Source: Austropuccinia psidii
Taxonomy: Eukaryota > Basidiomycota > Pucciniomycetes > Pucciniales > Sphaerophragmiaceae
Assembly (NCBI GenBank): GCA_023105745.1
Contig: JALGQZ010000015.1
Coordinates: forward strand, 21,711,499 to 21,775,498
Direction: 5' to 3'
DNA length: 64,000 nt
The notes beneath the pieces are model-generated. The model was not told where the DNA came from and did not search any database. It saw nothing but the letters and a program-made list of their open reading frames with translations. Positions 1 through 12,466 of this stretch are shown here, piece by piece (within the stretch, counting starts at the first letter, position 1; each line of letters opens with the position of its first letter). Position numbers and translations under genes: made by a program.

Positions 1-100
1 AAGGCCTTATGACACCATCTCCAAGACTGTGGGGTTGGATCCAAAAAGATGGTGTGAAAAACTCCCTAAAGCCAAAGAACAAATGGAGGGGTGCTGTTTT

Positions 101-270
101 AAACAACTCCCCCCCAAAAAAATTTCAAAGCTAGGGGGTTTTTTGCACTAGCTGGTGCAAACAACACCCCAAAAAAAGCTTCAAAAGGCCAGGGTTTTTT
201 TTTGAATCAGCTAGTGAGAACAACCCCCTGAAACTGGCCTTAAAAGGCTGGGGGTTGTTCGCACCAGCAT
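101..270. repeat. Three tandem C-run/G-run hairpin-like units
   Basis: Three successive units of about 55-60 bases each start with AACAAC plus a C run and later carry a matching G run. The third, at about 207-266, can fold: GAACAACCCCC on the left pairs with GGGGGTTGTTC on the right. The units differ in their A and T tracts, so this is a degenerate tandem array. No coding meaning is seen. Confidence 0.55.
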
Positions 271-469
271 CTTAAGTTTTATGATATGCACCAATAAAGA
301 AAAAAACTGAGGCATGATGGGTGGTTTCTATTCACAGAAAGGAGAGAGGTTTCCCAATTTAAGTTAGCAAAGAAAACTTAATTTCCTGCCACATTGTTGA
401 TTTGAAATCATGAAAAAGTGAGAAAGTAATTTAGATGAAAGCTTTAACAGCTAAGAAAGGAAAAGTTGG

Positions 470-1400
470 ATGTTGGAAATTCATCCAAAAACACTGTCCT
501 TAACAAAAAAAAAAATTCAAGAAAATTTTTTCTTAATAGTTTTTATTAAAAAAAATGTTTTTGTAATTATTATTTTTCAAAGAAACTATTTTTGTAGTAG
601 GTTTTTTCATAAAAACTATTTTTTTACCAGTTTCTTTAAACCTAACCATTTTTTTATTTTATTTTTTTTACTTAAAAAAAAACTGCTTTTTTCATTAGTT
701 TTCTTAAAAAACCATTTTTTTACTAGTTTTTTTTTACTAGTTTTTCCAAAAAAAAAAAAAATTTTTTTTTTTGCTAGTTTCTTCTGAAAACAATTTTTTT
801 ACTAACTTTTTTTCAAAAATAATTTTTTCACTAATATTTTCAAAAAAACAAACAAAATATAATTGAATAGTTTTCCAAAAAGAAAATTTAACTAGTTTTT
901 TCAAAAAAAAAAAACCCACTTTTTTGAAAGAAGATAATTTTCTGAAAAAAGAATATTTTACTTTCAAGGGAACTATTTCTTTTTGTTTTAAGGAAATCTA
1001 TTTTTTGTAAAAGAAGCTAATAAGATTTTTAATATAAAAAAAATTCATCTTTACAGGAAAGCTTTTCCAAATAACTTTTTATTTTGAAAATGCCGTTTTT
1101 TTTTTCTCAAAGATAAAAATTTCTTTTTGAAGAATTTTTCTTTGAAAAAAAAAATGAGTTATCATAAATAAATTATTTTTTCAACAAAAAAAATTTTTTT
1201 TCTGTTCAAAGATCTTATTTCTTCTTTAGTAGAAATATATTTTTCAGAAATTCTATTCTTTTTCTCAACAAATACTGGTACCTCCCAAAAGATTTTTTGA
1301 AAGAGTCATTTTTTTTTTGCAAAAAGACCTAGTTTCTTTCAAAACCTTAATTTTTATTAAAATAGAATCATTTGATTTGAAATTACAACTTTTAAAAAGG
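470..1400. repeat. Degenerate A-run/T-run repeat field
   Basis: T runs of 6-12 bases alternate with A runs of 5-13 bases. Between them the words ACTAGTTTTT and TTTTCAAAAA recur about every 30-60 bases. The opposing runs could form many alternative hairpins. The open frames here on both strands are compositional artefacts. Confidence 0.6.
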
Positions 1401-3338
1401 AACCATTTATTTTTCAAAAATAAGTAATGGCTTTCAACTTAATAAAACAAGATCTTTCTACTAAGTAAAGTGTTTGTTCAAAAGATTATAATTTTTATGG
1501 AGAAAGAAAAACTTATTATCATATTAAAAATACTTTTGCAAAATTATTTTCAACTTTAGCCAAAGTAAAAGACTTCCCCTGTCCAAAAATCCACTTGCAA
1601 AAACCTTTTTTTACTTCAACAAAAAGATTAAAATCTATAAGGAATCATAGAGTATTGCTTACTTTATAAAATTCAAAAATTAAAATGGTATGGTTCAAAA
1701 AGAATTTTTTCAGTTATTATAGAAAAAATAACAATCAATTTTTTTGGATCACACTTAAATGACAAAATAATATTTTTTAATATGAGATATAGATATTAAT
1801 TCATATGTGTGAAGAACATTATATTTTTGATCAGGAACTTACTAATTTAGAGCTTCTTTCATTTAGAAAATTCACAAAAAATAAGGAAAGAAATATTATA
1901 TTTATAGTATGTATTGACTTATTCATTACTTCAAACTATTTTTGACATTAAACATCATTTTCATCCCCTCCATTCCTTGATGGTATAACTGAATTTAATT
2001 TCAGTGATATTAATAAGTAATATCCTGTTTTATGGGATGTTTGTTTTATCTTCCTGAGAAAAATATAAATCTTAGCTTCAGTATATTCTCAGAACACAAA
2101 AGGAATTACCAATTATTATCTGATGGATAATCTCTTCATTTATGTCAAATATTTTTGTATATTCTTCTCAAGTAACATTTCTGGAAAATATTTAAATTAA
2201 AGGAAGTAAAAAACTACCTGTTAAAAGCTTAGATCTCTAGAATAAACTTTAAATAAATTTCGGTTTTATGTGATGCTTACTGCGGGATGAGTTTATTATT
2301 ATCATCAAGTCCTTCTCATGAGAGAAATAAAAAAACTGGTTTTCCATCTAATAATAATAAAACAGGAATATGCAGGTGATATCATGGGAAAAAATAAAGT
2401 CACATATTACAAACAACAAGAGTATGCAAAATATTTCTTCTGTCCATAATATGTGATTGGCCAGAATGTTACACCAAAAATTCAATGGTGAAATTTCTTT
2501 TTTTTTTCTTTCTTTTTTTCAGTGAAAATTGAATTGAATTAATCAACATAAGCTTAATAAAAGATTTTCAGAATTTTTTTAATTTCTATATTTTATTTTA
2601 TATTTTTTTTTTTTTGAAAAAAAAGTATGATATTATATTTTTAATTATTCAAATTATTATTTTTCTTGATTTTTTTTTTTTTTTTTTTAGAAAAAAGAAT
2701 AAATCTATACATTATTTAAAATGATTCATCATTTTTAAGAAAAACAAACTTTTTATCTTAAAAAAGAAAATCAATATATTAGGGCCACTCAAACTTGATT
2801 AATAAATTTACTTATTTGGGGGGAATTTTCACCTAAAAAGACTTATTTAAAAGTATTTTTTTTAAAGAAAAAAAAAGAATATCAACTTTAAACACTAATT
2901 TTTTTCACAAAAAGCAATAAATTGGGGCTTTGAAAAAAAATTCAAAGATTAGGGTTTGAGTATAACATGTTCTTGCTTTTGATAATTGAAAACCAACTTA
3001 ATTACAACAAACAACTGTTAAATTTTTTATTGATTAATCTTATCACATAAACAAATTTGAATTTTATAAGTTCCAGAAAAAAACTCACAAGTTTCATCAA
3101 TTTAAGAATAAAATTATGTTAAAGAAAATTGAGAAATATTACTCCCTTTGATTACCTTTCAATGATAAATTGGCTAAAGCTCAAGAACACTATTGAGGTG
3201 TGTTTTGGATCATCTGAGAAGAATTTGGTCATATGTCCCCATGATCAAGAAAAATGAGTTTTGAATTCATGGATTTCAAAGGGAAAAAAATACAGAACAA
3301 CTTTGGTATTGAAACCTCACAAATAGTAGTACTGGTTA

Positions 3339-4740
3339 TGTGAGCCTGTGACTCAAAGCAAGAGCACACACATGACAGCAGAATGCCTTAAAGAAATGGT
3401 AGGGTAAAATACCACAGAAAAGTGAAATGCACTAAAATAGCTCAGAGATATTATCAAAGGCAAGAGGAAAGTCACATCTTTTCAATGACATAACTTCCAT
3501 AATCATAAGACAAGGGATTTAAAAGTTATTCCAGCTCAAAAAAAGAACTAAGCATAAAACTTAATTTTCAGCTCTCATATAAATTCCAGAGGAAGAGGCA
3601 GAACCTCATAAAATGGATTTTTAAATTGAAGCTCTCAATCAGGGCTATCCAATGGTACTAGCCAAATGGAACTAGAGTCAAAACTACAGAGATTATGGAA
3701 AAATAAAAGCCAAATAAGGGTGAAAAAGGTATTCACCTCTGATATAAATTCTACAGTTTTGATGTGAGACTTTTGGAAAGAGAAAAATCAGAGATTTCTG
3801 ATGGTTCCCTTTATTTCTTCATATCTATTTCAAAAGAAAATTTATTGAGAAAACAAACTCCATGCAGGATTCGTAATAACTTCATAAGTCAAAAATGAAA
3901 ATTGAAATTGGTAAGCATTTTCCACATCTATTCTTAGCTAGAAAAAAAAAGTAACCATTATGTAGAGCTCATAAAGGGCCACAAAAAGAGCTACCTTGAA
4001 GCTTGCTATCTTCAAAACTGACAAAGATATGAAGTTTGAAGGTCAAAATCCCACAATATTGGATAAAATCCAACACTGCAAGATAGTATCTCATGAATAT
4101 GAATATAATTTGTCAAAACCACAAAAAAGTGTGTTTATACTTCAATACCTCATTTTATGACTAATAAAGGGTTCACTGACTCACAGTGTATAGCATTCTA
4201 TGCATCTGGCCTGTCAGAATACATCTGTGAGGACCCAAGATGAAAGTTTTCACCCTTTATTGGGGAAAGTTGACCAGATGTGGTTTCAAAACCATATCTG
4301 AGACCAATAAAGGCTCCAAAGGGATGTATAAGCCACAAGCCTGCCCTTGGAAGTGAAAAATATTCATTCTTACTATGTGGACAGGACTGGTCCTTTTCAT
4401 CTATTTTCAGGATAAAAAGGGACCTTTCTCTGCCCAAAAGAGAAATCCCCATCCTTTTCTTGAATTCCTATGCAGTACAACTGTTTATCAAGAGTTATGC
4501 TCTTGAAAAATAATCATGTTATACTTAAAATTCTTATATGTATTGTAGTGCCTAGGTCAGTTAGTCAATCAATAACCACTGTACCTAGGGCTTTCAGTAA
4601 CACTCACCACCATTATAACCTCATAGTAAAGCCCCAACAACATCACATAAATCTTGTTTTTAATAGTCTTATATGTGTCACAGTCAAAGATCAATCTTGC
4701 AATTACTATTTAATAGTATTATCATAGACCCAGCCTGATG
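3339..4740 (+). repeat. 5' LTR of element D (1.4 kb)
   Basis: It begins TGTGAGCCTGTGA, like the starts of the A and C LTRs. It ends just before TTTAGGGGCCCCACCATG (4741-4758), which aligns with the primer-site sequences after the A and C 5' LTRs. The last bases have drifted from the expected CA. A diverged second copy of the first 350 bases or so lies at 62479-62840. Within it, 4240-4460 is somewhat GC-richer and gives short open frames with no recognised product. Confidence 0.6.
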
Positions 4741-4917
4741 TTTAGGGGCCCCACCATGTTTTTCCCTCTTTTATGTATTTTTATGTGATTTAATTATATT
4801 TCAGCTACCACTAATTAATTTGGTGTTATTTTGAAAATATAAAACAATTAGACCCATATAATATTTTTTTAATCTTAAATAATATCACTGTACTGTAAAT
4901 AGCAGCTTTAGAGGGTG

Positions 4918-6791
4918 TGTAGGATCTGTCTATGAAACTCTTCATAATATTGCTATTAATCAATATTAAGGTGACTTTTCTTATGGAATATAGTAAATAA
5001 ATTTATCATAAACAAAAATAAATAAATAATTTATTAGCGATTAATTTTACTTTTTCTTAACTACTAGTGATCATAACAGTAATCAATAATTTTCTACTAG
5101 AATAAATTACAAGAGGTATCAATGATAAGAATTCTTATTAAAACAATATAAAATCATCCAAATTTATAATTATCTTTTTCAAGAAGAACTATATTACTAT
5201 TTGTTGAAGAAAAATACACACTAGATAAAAAAAACTAAGAATTAAGATGAAAAACTCACTAATTATTCATAAATACCTTGAAAAGAATTGGCAGAGTAAT
5301 TTGAGGGATTATTTGTGAATTTGAAGGATCAAGATAGATCTATAACAGTTGAAAATATTGAAAATGGAATATTTCTTATTTATTCCAAAAGAATTAAAAA
5401 ACTTAAGAAAAGATTAACTAATACTTACTTGTTTGTAGTAATGATAAGATTAGATAATAAAATGATTATTGGAAAAAAAAGCAAGAGTAAGCCTCTTTTA
5501 AGTGTAAAATAGCTCACAGAGGAGTTCCATGGAGAAAAATGAAAAACAAGTGAGTGAGAAAAGATTTACCTTAATTGGTTTAATGATTACATCACTTGTA
5601 GTTATGTGAAATTATTACTTAATTAAGTCAATTTATGTGACTACCAATCCATTTATGGCTTAGAGATAAAGGAGAAACAACTTTAAATCTTCTTTTAATT
5701 AAAAATAAAAATTAATTTCTCAAATTTATTGAAGGTATTGTAAATTAAATCAAAGGTTGTATTTTTTGTGAACTTTTGAAGGTTCAGTGTTTCCCATGAT
5801 ATCATCAAAAATGGTCTGTAAGTAAGCCTTTGCATTTTAACTATGAAGCTATAATTGGTTTTGGTATTTGTATGGATTATCCATTTCTCCATTGGTACTG
5901 AGACTTTCAGATGGGTTAATCAAGAATTGTATTCTTAATCAATTTGTGAAGCTTTTCACCTCATTTCTATGTAGAAAAGAAAATAGTGTAGTTACAGCTG
6001 GTTGCCATGAGGTAAATTGATGGATACTAGTCAAAAAATGATTTTATTACTCCTTTTGAGCTTATATATGGAAAATCATTAATAATGTACCTGTTTACAG
6101 GAGTCAGAGCTGCTCATTACCACCTTGTCACATTAAAATAGCAGCTTATTTTCTATTTTCTCATTTTTAATGATATTCTAGTCTGGTAACCAGGTTCCCA
6201 AGGATCTTAAATAGACTAATTGGGCCATTATAAGCCATGGATCTAAAATTTAGCACTTTTAATTCCTCAGAGGCCTAACATTCTTGGTAACCTGGCTGTC
6301 TTTGATGTCTTTTGTCCCCCTTTGCTATTTTCACATCAAAATAGTAATTCAGGCTTCAATACTGATATCCAGCATGGGTGTATCAAAGCTGCATGTAAGA
6401 ATAAAGTAATTTGAAGTGACACAAACATTAATAACACTATTCTTGGTGTATATGTAACATTGTATTCCTCACATTCCCATTTTTTGACATGAAATTGAAA
6501 AAAAAATCACAGCTCCTTTATGTGGTATTGATGACGTGGTGTTGAATTATTTTCCATATTACCACCTCATAGAGTTAATTTCAGCTTATTCACCCTATAG
6601 AGCTACCCTAAGTGAATTTTTGTGTAGAATAAAAATCTGGCCTTAAATTCATAGATTTCTGCAAAAACAAAAAAGCTATTTATATTTTATTAAATGAAAA
6701 TAATGACTTTTTGATATATGCATAACTCAAAGGTTATTTTTATATTAGTTGTGGCCTATTTGGGTATGTAAAATGTACCTCAAGGCTCACA
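4918..6791 (-). mobile_element. Degenerate solo LTR of the C family, reverse strand
   Basis: Read on the minus strand it starts at 6791 with TGTGAGCCTTGAGGTA and ends at 4918 with a diverged form of the C-family LTR end (..TTTCATAGACAGATCCTACA). Its length of 1874 bases compares with 1923 for the element C LTRs. No primer site or polypurine tract adjoins it, so it is a solo LTR. Flanking bases GGGTG and GGGAA do not make a clean duplication. It sits in the leader of element D. Confidence 0.75.
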
Positions 6792-7440
6792 GGGAATTGT
6801 TGAATACATTTATAGTCTCAATCATTCATATGACACAAATCTTGTTGAATTATTGATGTTAATTTAAGAATAATCTGTGATATGATTGAGCTACAGTAGT
6901 AACCCATACATGTGTTACACAGTATCTTTGATGTGGGAATTGATATTAACAACCCACAGTCACTATAAAGAGGTGAAATACAGCCATATATTCCACCAGT
7001 AGCCATTATTTGACGTTCAGAAGAATTTTAAAGAGTCAAAACTGACATAAGTCCTCATATTTTTGCCTCTAGTGGAAGAAAACTTCATACCACTAGGGAA
7101 ACAGTCATGAGGAAATCCATCAGTGACACCTTCAGACACAGACCATATGCAGAAGGTCAAAGGCAAGATTAACAGTGAGTTATTCATTAAAACCAAGAAG
7201 TGGACACCAATTGCCACTCAGAGGGCCATAAAATCGTGAAATTCTGCCTGAAGACAAGGTATACCAACCTTGATAATTGGTAAAGGGAATATATTAATGA
7301 TTAACCCAGTTTTGACTGATAAAGGGAAACTTACCAAAACAGTAGAGAAAATATTTGTACAAAGAACAGTCAAATTATATAACCCAAGAAACAGAAGTTG
7401 TTGACTGATTGCAGAAACTGATACCATTTACCCTGTAAAC
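6792..7440 (+). other. Leader remnant of element D
   Basis: This joins the solo LTR to the decayed gag. No intact frame is present. The part from about 7196 (KWTPIATQRA on the plus strand) reads as eroded coding DNA leading into the gag region. Short minus-strand frames here are not supported. Confidence 0.4.
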
Positions 7441-9795
7441 CTCAGAAACCTTGGAGTCCCAAGGAACCAGCCAGAAAATGGAGCAGTACTGTTCAGATCT
7501 AAAATAAAAGGGTTTGGACATCATGGTGAATGGAAGGAAGCTAAGGGAAATGATTCCCATAATACCATTCACATTCAAGTTCAACAGACACCTCAAACAA
7601 GAGGACTGGACAGATATGGATCAAGCTCTTCAGCTTTACCAAATACTCAAAGATCTGTTACAATGGAGCACAGAAAAAAAGATGTTCAACCTGGCTTAAA
7701 GCTGGGCATATATTGAGGAAAACATCCAGAAGATATTCCTTAAAAGATATCTTTCAAGGACCTTGTGGAAATCACCAAAGTTTGGAATCCCAACAAGCAG
7801 TTCAGACTGTTAGAGGTGAGGGCAGCCAAGATGAGGGAGAAACAAGAAGCCATCCAAAATATAGAGGAGAAATAAAACCAGAGAGAGAATACTCTGACTG
7901 CTTCAGGCTCAGAAGGAGTTGTAGATAAGCCAAACACCCCAGTGGCTTCACACCACTCAAAACCAACAGAACAGTGGGCAAGAGTCACCATTCTTCACAA
8001 CCCCAGGGAGTTTCCAGGAGAAGAAAAGAACAAGACTTATTTAAACCAGAAGAAGAAATATTCAGTTCCAATGATACAGAAACTGTTGGACTTAGTGAAG
8101 GAAGTACACTAAAAGTAACAGATAATTGTAAATACCCCTGATAGAATCAGTAGCCCTACAATTGGAAGTTATAGCCCTACTAAAAATAGACACAGTGTTG
8201 CAAAACCTGAGAGTACCTCAAGTAGCATTTTTCTATGGAATAAAATGGAAAATTTTGAAGAACATACTCAAAGATATTTTGAAAAAATCCAGGAGTGCAT
8301 AAGAAGGTTGCAAGAAATTGATACCTTACAAACCAGGACCATCCATACCATTCAAGAGGACTATACTAAGCTAAGTAGAGCCTCAGAAGAAAAAAAAAGA
8401 CCAAACCAAGTATTATAGAAGCAGAAACACTGAAAAAGGTATATGAAAAATATCCAAGAACATGTGCCCTATATAGACCAAGATACAAACAAGATGTTCA
8501 GTTTATGTCAGAATAAACACTCAAAAGACCAAGGTGTTATGCATGACAACAGATTGAAGCCAATCTCACAGGAGGACACAAAAACACTTTCCACCTAGAA
8601 AAAAACAAAAGAACACCCTCACAATACCAAGATGAAAATAAAATAATCTGCCAAGAAAAGGAGGTGTTGAAACAATTACCAGAAGCCATAAGTTGGGAAA
8701 AATTTTCTGGGGTAAGATAATATGATCATATGGAGCTCATTAATTATATTGATGGACTCTTAATTGATTTACCAAGTATACCAGACTACTGGATACAAGC
8801 TAGACTGAATACAGAATTCAAAGGAAATGCTAGGATATGGTCAACAGAAATTAAAGAGATCCATGGAAGAAGAAACTGGCAATGGTGGAAGAGTCAAATA
8901 ATCAAAGAGTAAAGTAATGGTAAATTGATATGGAAAAAGAACGTGTAATTTTAAAATAACAAGTACTCAGGGACAGAGATACTTATTAGTGATTTCTTGA
9001 ACAGTCTGGAAGACTTAAAGTCAATAATCTCTGTATGAATACTCCAATTAGGAATTAAAAGTTCCTGACACAATTACCAGGAGAGCTAGAACATACAGTT
9101 AAATGCAGATGAAACAAAGACTGCACCATAAATCATATTGCCAACACCTCTTGAGATTCAAAGAAGAGGAAAAATATAGGGAAATATTGTCCATATAAAG
9201 GAAGCAGTTTTAGAGAGAAGAAGACTTTCAGCATTGACAAAAAACCCATAGAAAAGGTGGAAGGAGTGCCTAAGAAGAAAAACTCTTGTCATAATTGTGG
9301 ATCCAAAGAGCACTATGCCAACAACTGTAAAAGGGAATAGAAAAAAGTATATACCAGTGAAGAATTCCAAAGGGAAGAAGCCAAAACAGAGGAATTGGAC
9401 TCTGACTCTATGGGTAATTTAATTAGAGAAAACTATGATGACGACCAAAACCCAATAGAGAAAAATCTGGTGGAGTACCAAGAGGAATCCCAGTTGGAAG
9501 AAGGCCTGCCACAGGACACCACCAACCACAACCTGTGCAAACACAATCAGGATGCACAGACATTCTTATCTACACCTAATAAGGGTATGGAATATATAAA
9601 TTGCACAACCTCCAAGATCACAGTTTGTGTTGAAAATTCTTAACACCCACTAATACTTTACAGTTGAGCACACTTCTCCATAATAGCCTATAACTATTTG
9701 GAAATTCATTTTTCTAATTGGGAAACTCAACTCTTTCCTACCAAGGGAAATAACTTCAAAAGTGCTTCAGGAAAAATGAACTCTACAGGGACTAT
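7441..9795 (+). pseudogene. Decayed gag and start of protease, element D
   Basis: The plus strand shows a broken Gag. A stretch near 8730-8910 has capsid-like sequence (NYIDGLL..IPDYWIQARL, ending NWQWWKSQI) that parallels the WWK motif of the A and C capsids. A zinc knuckle CX2CX4HX4C lies at 9287-9328 (CHNCG..H..C). An acidic spacer follows. The aspartic protease starts near 9640 but its active site is destroyed: where A and C read DSG or DTG, this copy has Tyr for Asp and a stop for Gly. Frames change several times. LTR E cuts the protease at 9796 and it resumes at 24189. Confidence 0.7.
7523..7875 (+). pseudogene. Overlapping +1-frame ORF remnant in element D gag
   Basis: A second reading frame runs over the gag start. 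It begins at ATG 7523 (VNGRKLREMIP) and continues with RHLKQEDWTDMDQALQLYQ. A stop ends the open part at 7697-7699. After a frame change it resumes as FKDLVEITKVWNPNKQF and ends at about 7875. In both halves it is +1 relative to the gag frame, the same arrangement as in elements A and C. Function is unknown. The copy is broken. Confidence 0.55.
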
Positions 9796-9912
9796 TGTCT
9801 AGGTGAGTCTATGTAGTAGCTTAAAAACAATAAATACAAGCTAGCACTATGACTGTGACAAAATCAAAATAGTTTGAAATATAGCTAAAAGGTTCTACTG
9901 TTATATGATAAA

Positions 9913-11506
9913 TGTGAGATGTGTCTATGAAACTGATGATAATATTACTATTAATCAACAGTACTATGACTGTTCTTATGAAATATAATAACAAAATGTT
10001 ATTATAACCAAAATTAAATAATTAAAGAATTATTTCTTTCACTTTTTAAACACTACTAGTGATTTTAACATTGAGTAAGTAATTGTCTACAAGAATCAAT
10101 TACAAGAAGATTTTAATAATAAAACTTCTTTTATTAAAATAATAAAATTATTTTAATATATAATTATCTTTTGCAAGAATAATTATAATGGTAATTCTTG
10201 AAGAAAACTAATTTTAGAGAAAAACTTCAATAATTAAAAATAAATCACTCACTAATATTCCAAAGAACTTATTGAAAGATAAGATAGAGAGATTTGACAT
10301 ATAATTGTGGATTTTAAGGATCAAAATGAATTCATAACAGTATTACAACAATATATAGTTGGATTCTATGATTTCAAGTCTTTCTGATTGATTCTAAAAT
10401 ATTTAAAACACTCAAGAATAGCTATAACTAATACTTACTTGTTGGTAATAATGGTTTAAATGATAATAAGATGATGATCTGGAAAAAACAGCAAGAAGAG
10501 GCCTCTTTTAAGTCAACAACAGCTCACAGAGGCATTCCATGGAGAAAACTGAAAAACCAGTGAGTGGAAAACAATAAAACTTTCTGGATTATTGATTGCA
10601 TCATCTGTTGTCACGTAAGATTATCATAATTACTTAATTGATGCTTTTACGTGACTACCAACCCCAATATGGTTAAGAATAAAAGGAGTAACATCTGTAA
10701 ATATCCTTTTATTCCAAAATAATAATTAATTTCTCAAAGTTATCAATGTTATTGCCAATTTCATCACAGGTTGTAATTACTGTGAATTTTTGAAGATTCA
10801 GTATTTCACATAGAATAGTCAAAAATGGACTGTAAGTAAAACTTTTGATTTTACTAGTAAAACTGTAATTCTTTTTGGTTGTACTATAGATGATACAGTT
10901 TTCCATTGGTCCTGAACGTTTCAGAAAGATTCATTTAGAATTGTATTTTTAATGAATTTTTGAAGTTTTTACCTCATTTCTACGTAGAATTGCAAATATA
11001 AGTGTTTAACTTGTTGCTATGAGGTAAATCAATGGATACAAGTCCAAAAGGGGTTTTAATTACTCTTTTGGGGCTTATCCATGGAAAATAATTAATAATT
11101 GACATGGTTAAAGGAGTCTAAGTAGCTTTTTACCTCCTTGGCATGTCAAAATAGTAGGTTATTTGCTATTTTCTTAAGATTTACAGTAGTTGTAACATGG
11201 TAACCAAGTTCCCAAAAGGTTTTAGTTTACCAATTAGGCCAAGATCAGCCATGGATCCAAGTTTTGGAGCTGTCCACTCCTCTGAGGCCTCAGAAGTTGG
11301 GTACTCTGGCTCTCTTTGATGTCTTTTGTCCCCCTTGCCTATTTTTCACGTCAAAATAGAAAATTAAGCTTCAAGTGAGATATCCACTATGGGTGTACCA
11401 AAAGTCCATGTAATAATACCATGATATTAAGTGCTCAAAACATGCATAACATTATTCTCCGTGTTTATGTAACATGGGATTTCTCACATTGCCATTATTT
11501 TAGTGT

Positions 11507-11537
<31 letters not shown>

Positions 11538-11819
11538 CTTTCATGTGGTATTGAAGTATTTTCCATTTTACCACCTCAAAGAGTTAATTGGAGCTTATTC
11601 ACTCTATGGAGCTACCCTAGGTGAATTCTTGTGTAGAATCCAAATCTGGCCTTAAATCCATGGATTTACTTACTCAATAAAAAGTTATTCATCTTCTCTG
11701 AAATCAAAAATGATGAATTTTGGATATATGCATGACTTATGAGTTATGCATAATTCAAAATTTCTTTTTAAGATAATTGTGGCCTATTTGGGTATGTAAA
11801 ATATACCTCAAGGCTCACA
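9913..11819 (-). mobile_element. Solo LTR B of the C family, reverse strand
   Basis: On the minus strand it runs from TGTGAGCCTTGAGGTAT (11819) to ..CATCTCACA (9913), 1907 bases, and aligns throughout with the 1923-base LTRs of element C. Flanks are ATAAA and ATAGA, a 5-base duplication with one change. No primer site or polypurine tract adjoins it, so it is a solo LTR. It lies inside LTR E. The inverted TCACGTAA/TTACGTGA pair is intact at 10611-10654. Confidence 0.85.
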
Positions 11820-12466
11820 ATAGAAGTGGTGAATAATCTACTGGGAATCATTTTTGCAATGATTCAATATCAATTGACTGTAAAAATCACTACAATAATT
11901 AATTAATTCAATTATATCAATATGATCCTAAGAGTACTACTGGTATAAAGCAGTTTTACTCCATAAGGATGCTAATTCATGATTATTAGGTCCTTCTCCA
12001 GTGGAAAATGCGTTCTTTTATACCTTTTGGGGACTGTGAGGGGCTAGTAAGCTCTTCAAACGTCTGCAGAGTGAGATTCTCACTCTGGAGGCTGGATTGT
12101 GGTTCTGACATCATCATAGTCAGAATTGTGGTTTTGGGACCTCAAATGATCCTTCTGAATAAATACAGGGTGAAAGAAATCTTCACAGGCCACTTCAGCA
12201 CTCTTATGACATGTTCAGAGTGTTTGGATGACTAATATTAGTAACTATGGGCTGTTTTAACCTGTAAAAAACCATCATTATAAGTATTAAGCCAGTACTG
12301 GTTGGTACAGGTTTGATACAAAATAGTATTGGTCAAAAAGCTTTCAACCCAGATATCTCAGTCAGTTTTTGAGATATCAAGAATAGAAGAGAATAGTATT
12401 AAAGTTCTTGATGGGCTCTTTAATTTGGTATTCTTCATTTCAAACCTTCTCAAAAATTTCAAAAGC

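Larger units (their letters stand above)
1..3338. other. AT-rich low-complexity region without recognised genes
   Basis: The stretch is dominated by long A and T runs. Translating it gives only Phe/Lys-rich open frames that follow the homopolymers, so no gene is called. A small array of C-run/G-run units at its left end is listed separately. The right edge is set by the TGTGAG start of the D-element LTR at 3339. Confidence 0.7.

Noticed and set aside
470..967. Phe/Lys-rich open frames on both strands
   Set aside because: They are produced by alternating T and A runs and have no other codon signal.
4198..4727. Overlapping short frames on both strands near 4.2-4.7 kb
   Set aside because: They lie within the D-element LTR and match no protein; the higher GC of that LTR segment explains them.
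4918..11819. One 6.9-kb LTR retrotransposon on the minus strand
   Set aside because: Internal DNA codes on the plus strand, no primer site or polypurine tract is present, and each LTR sits in a different older element.
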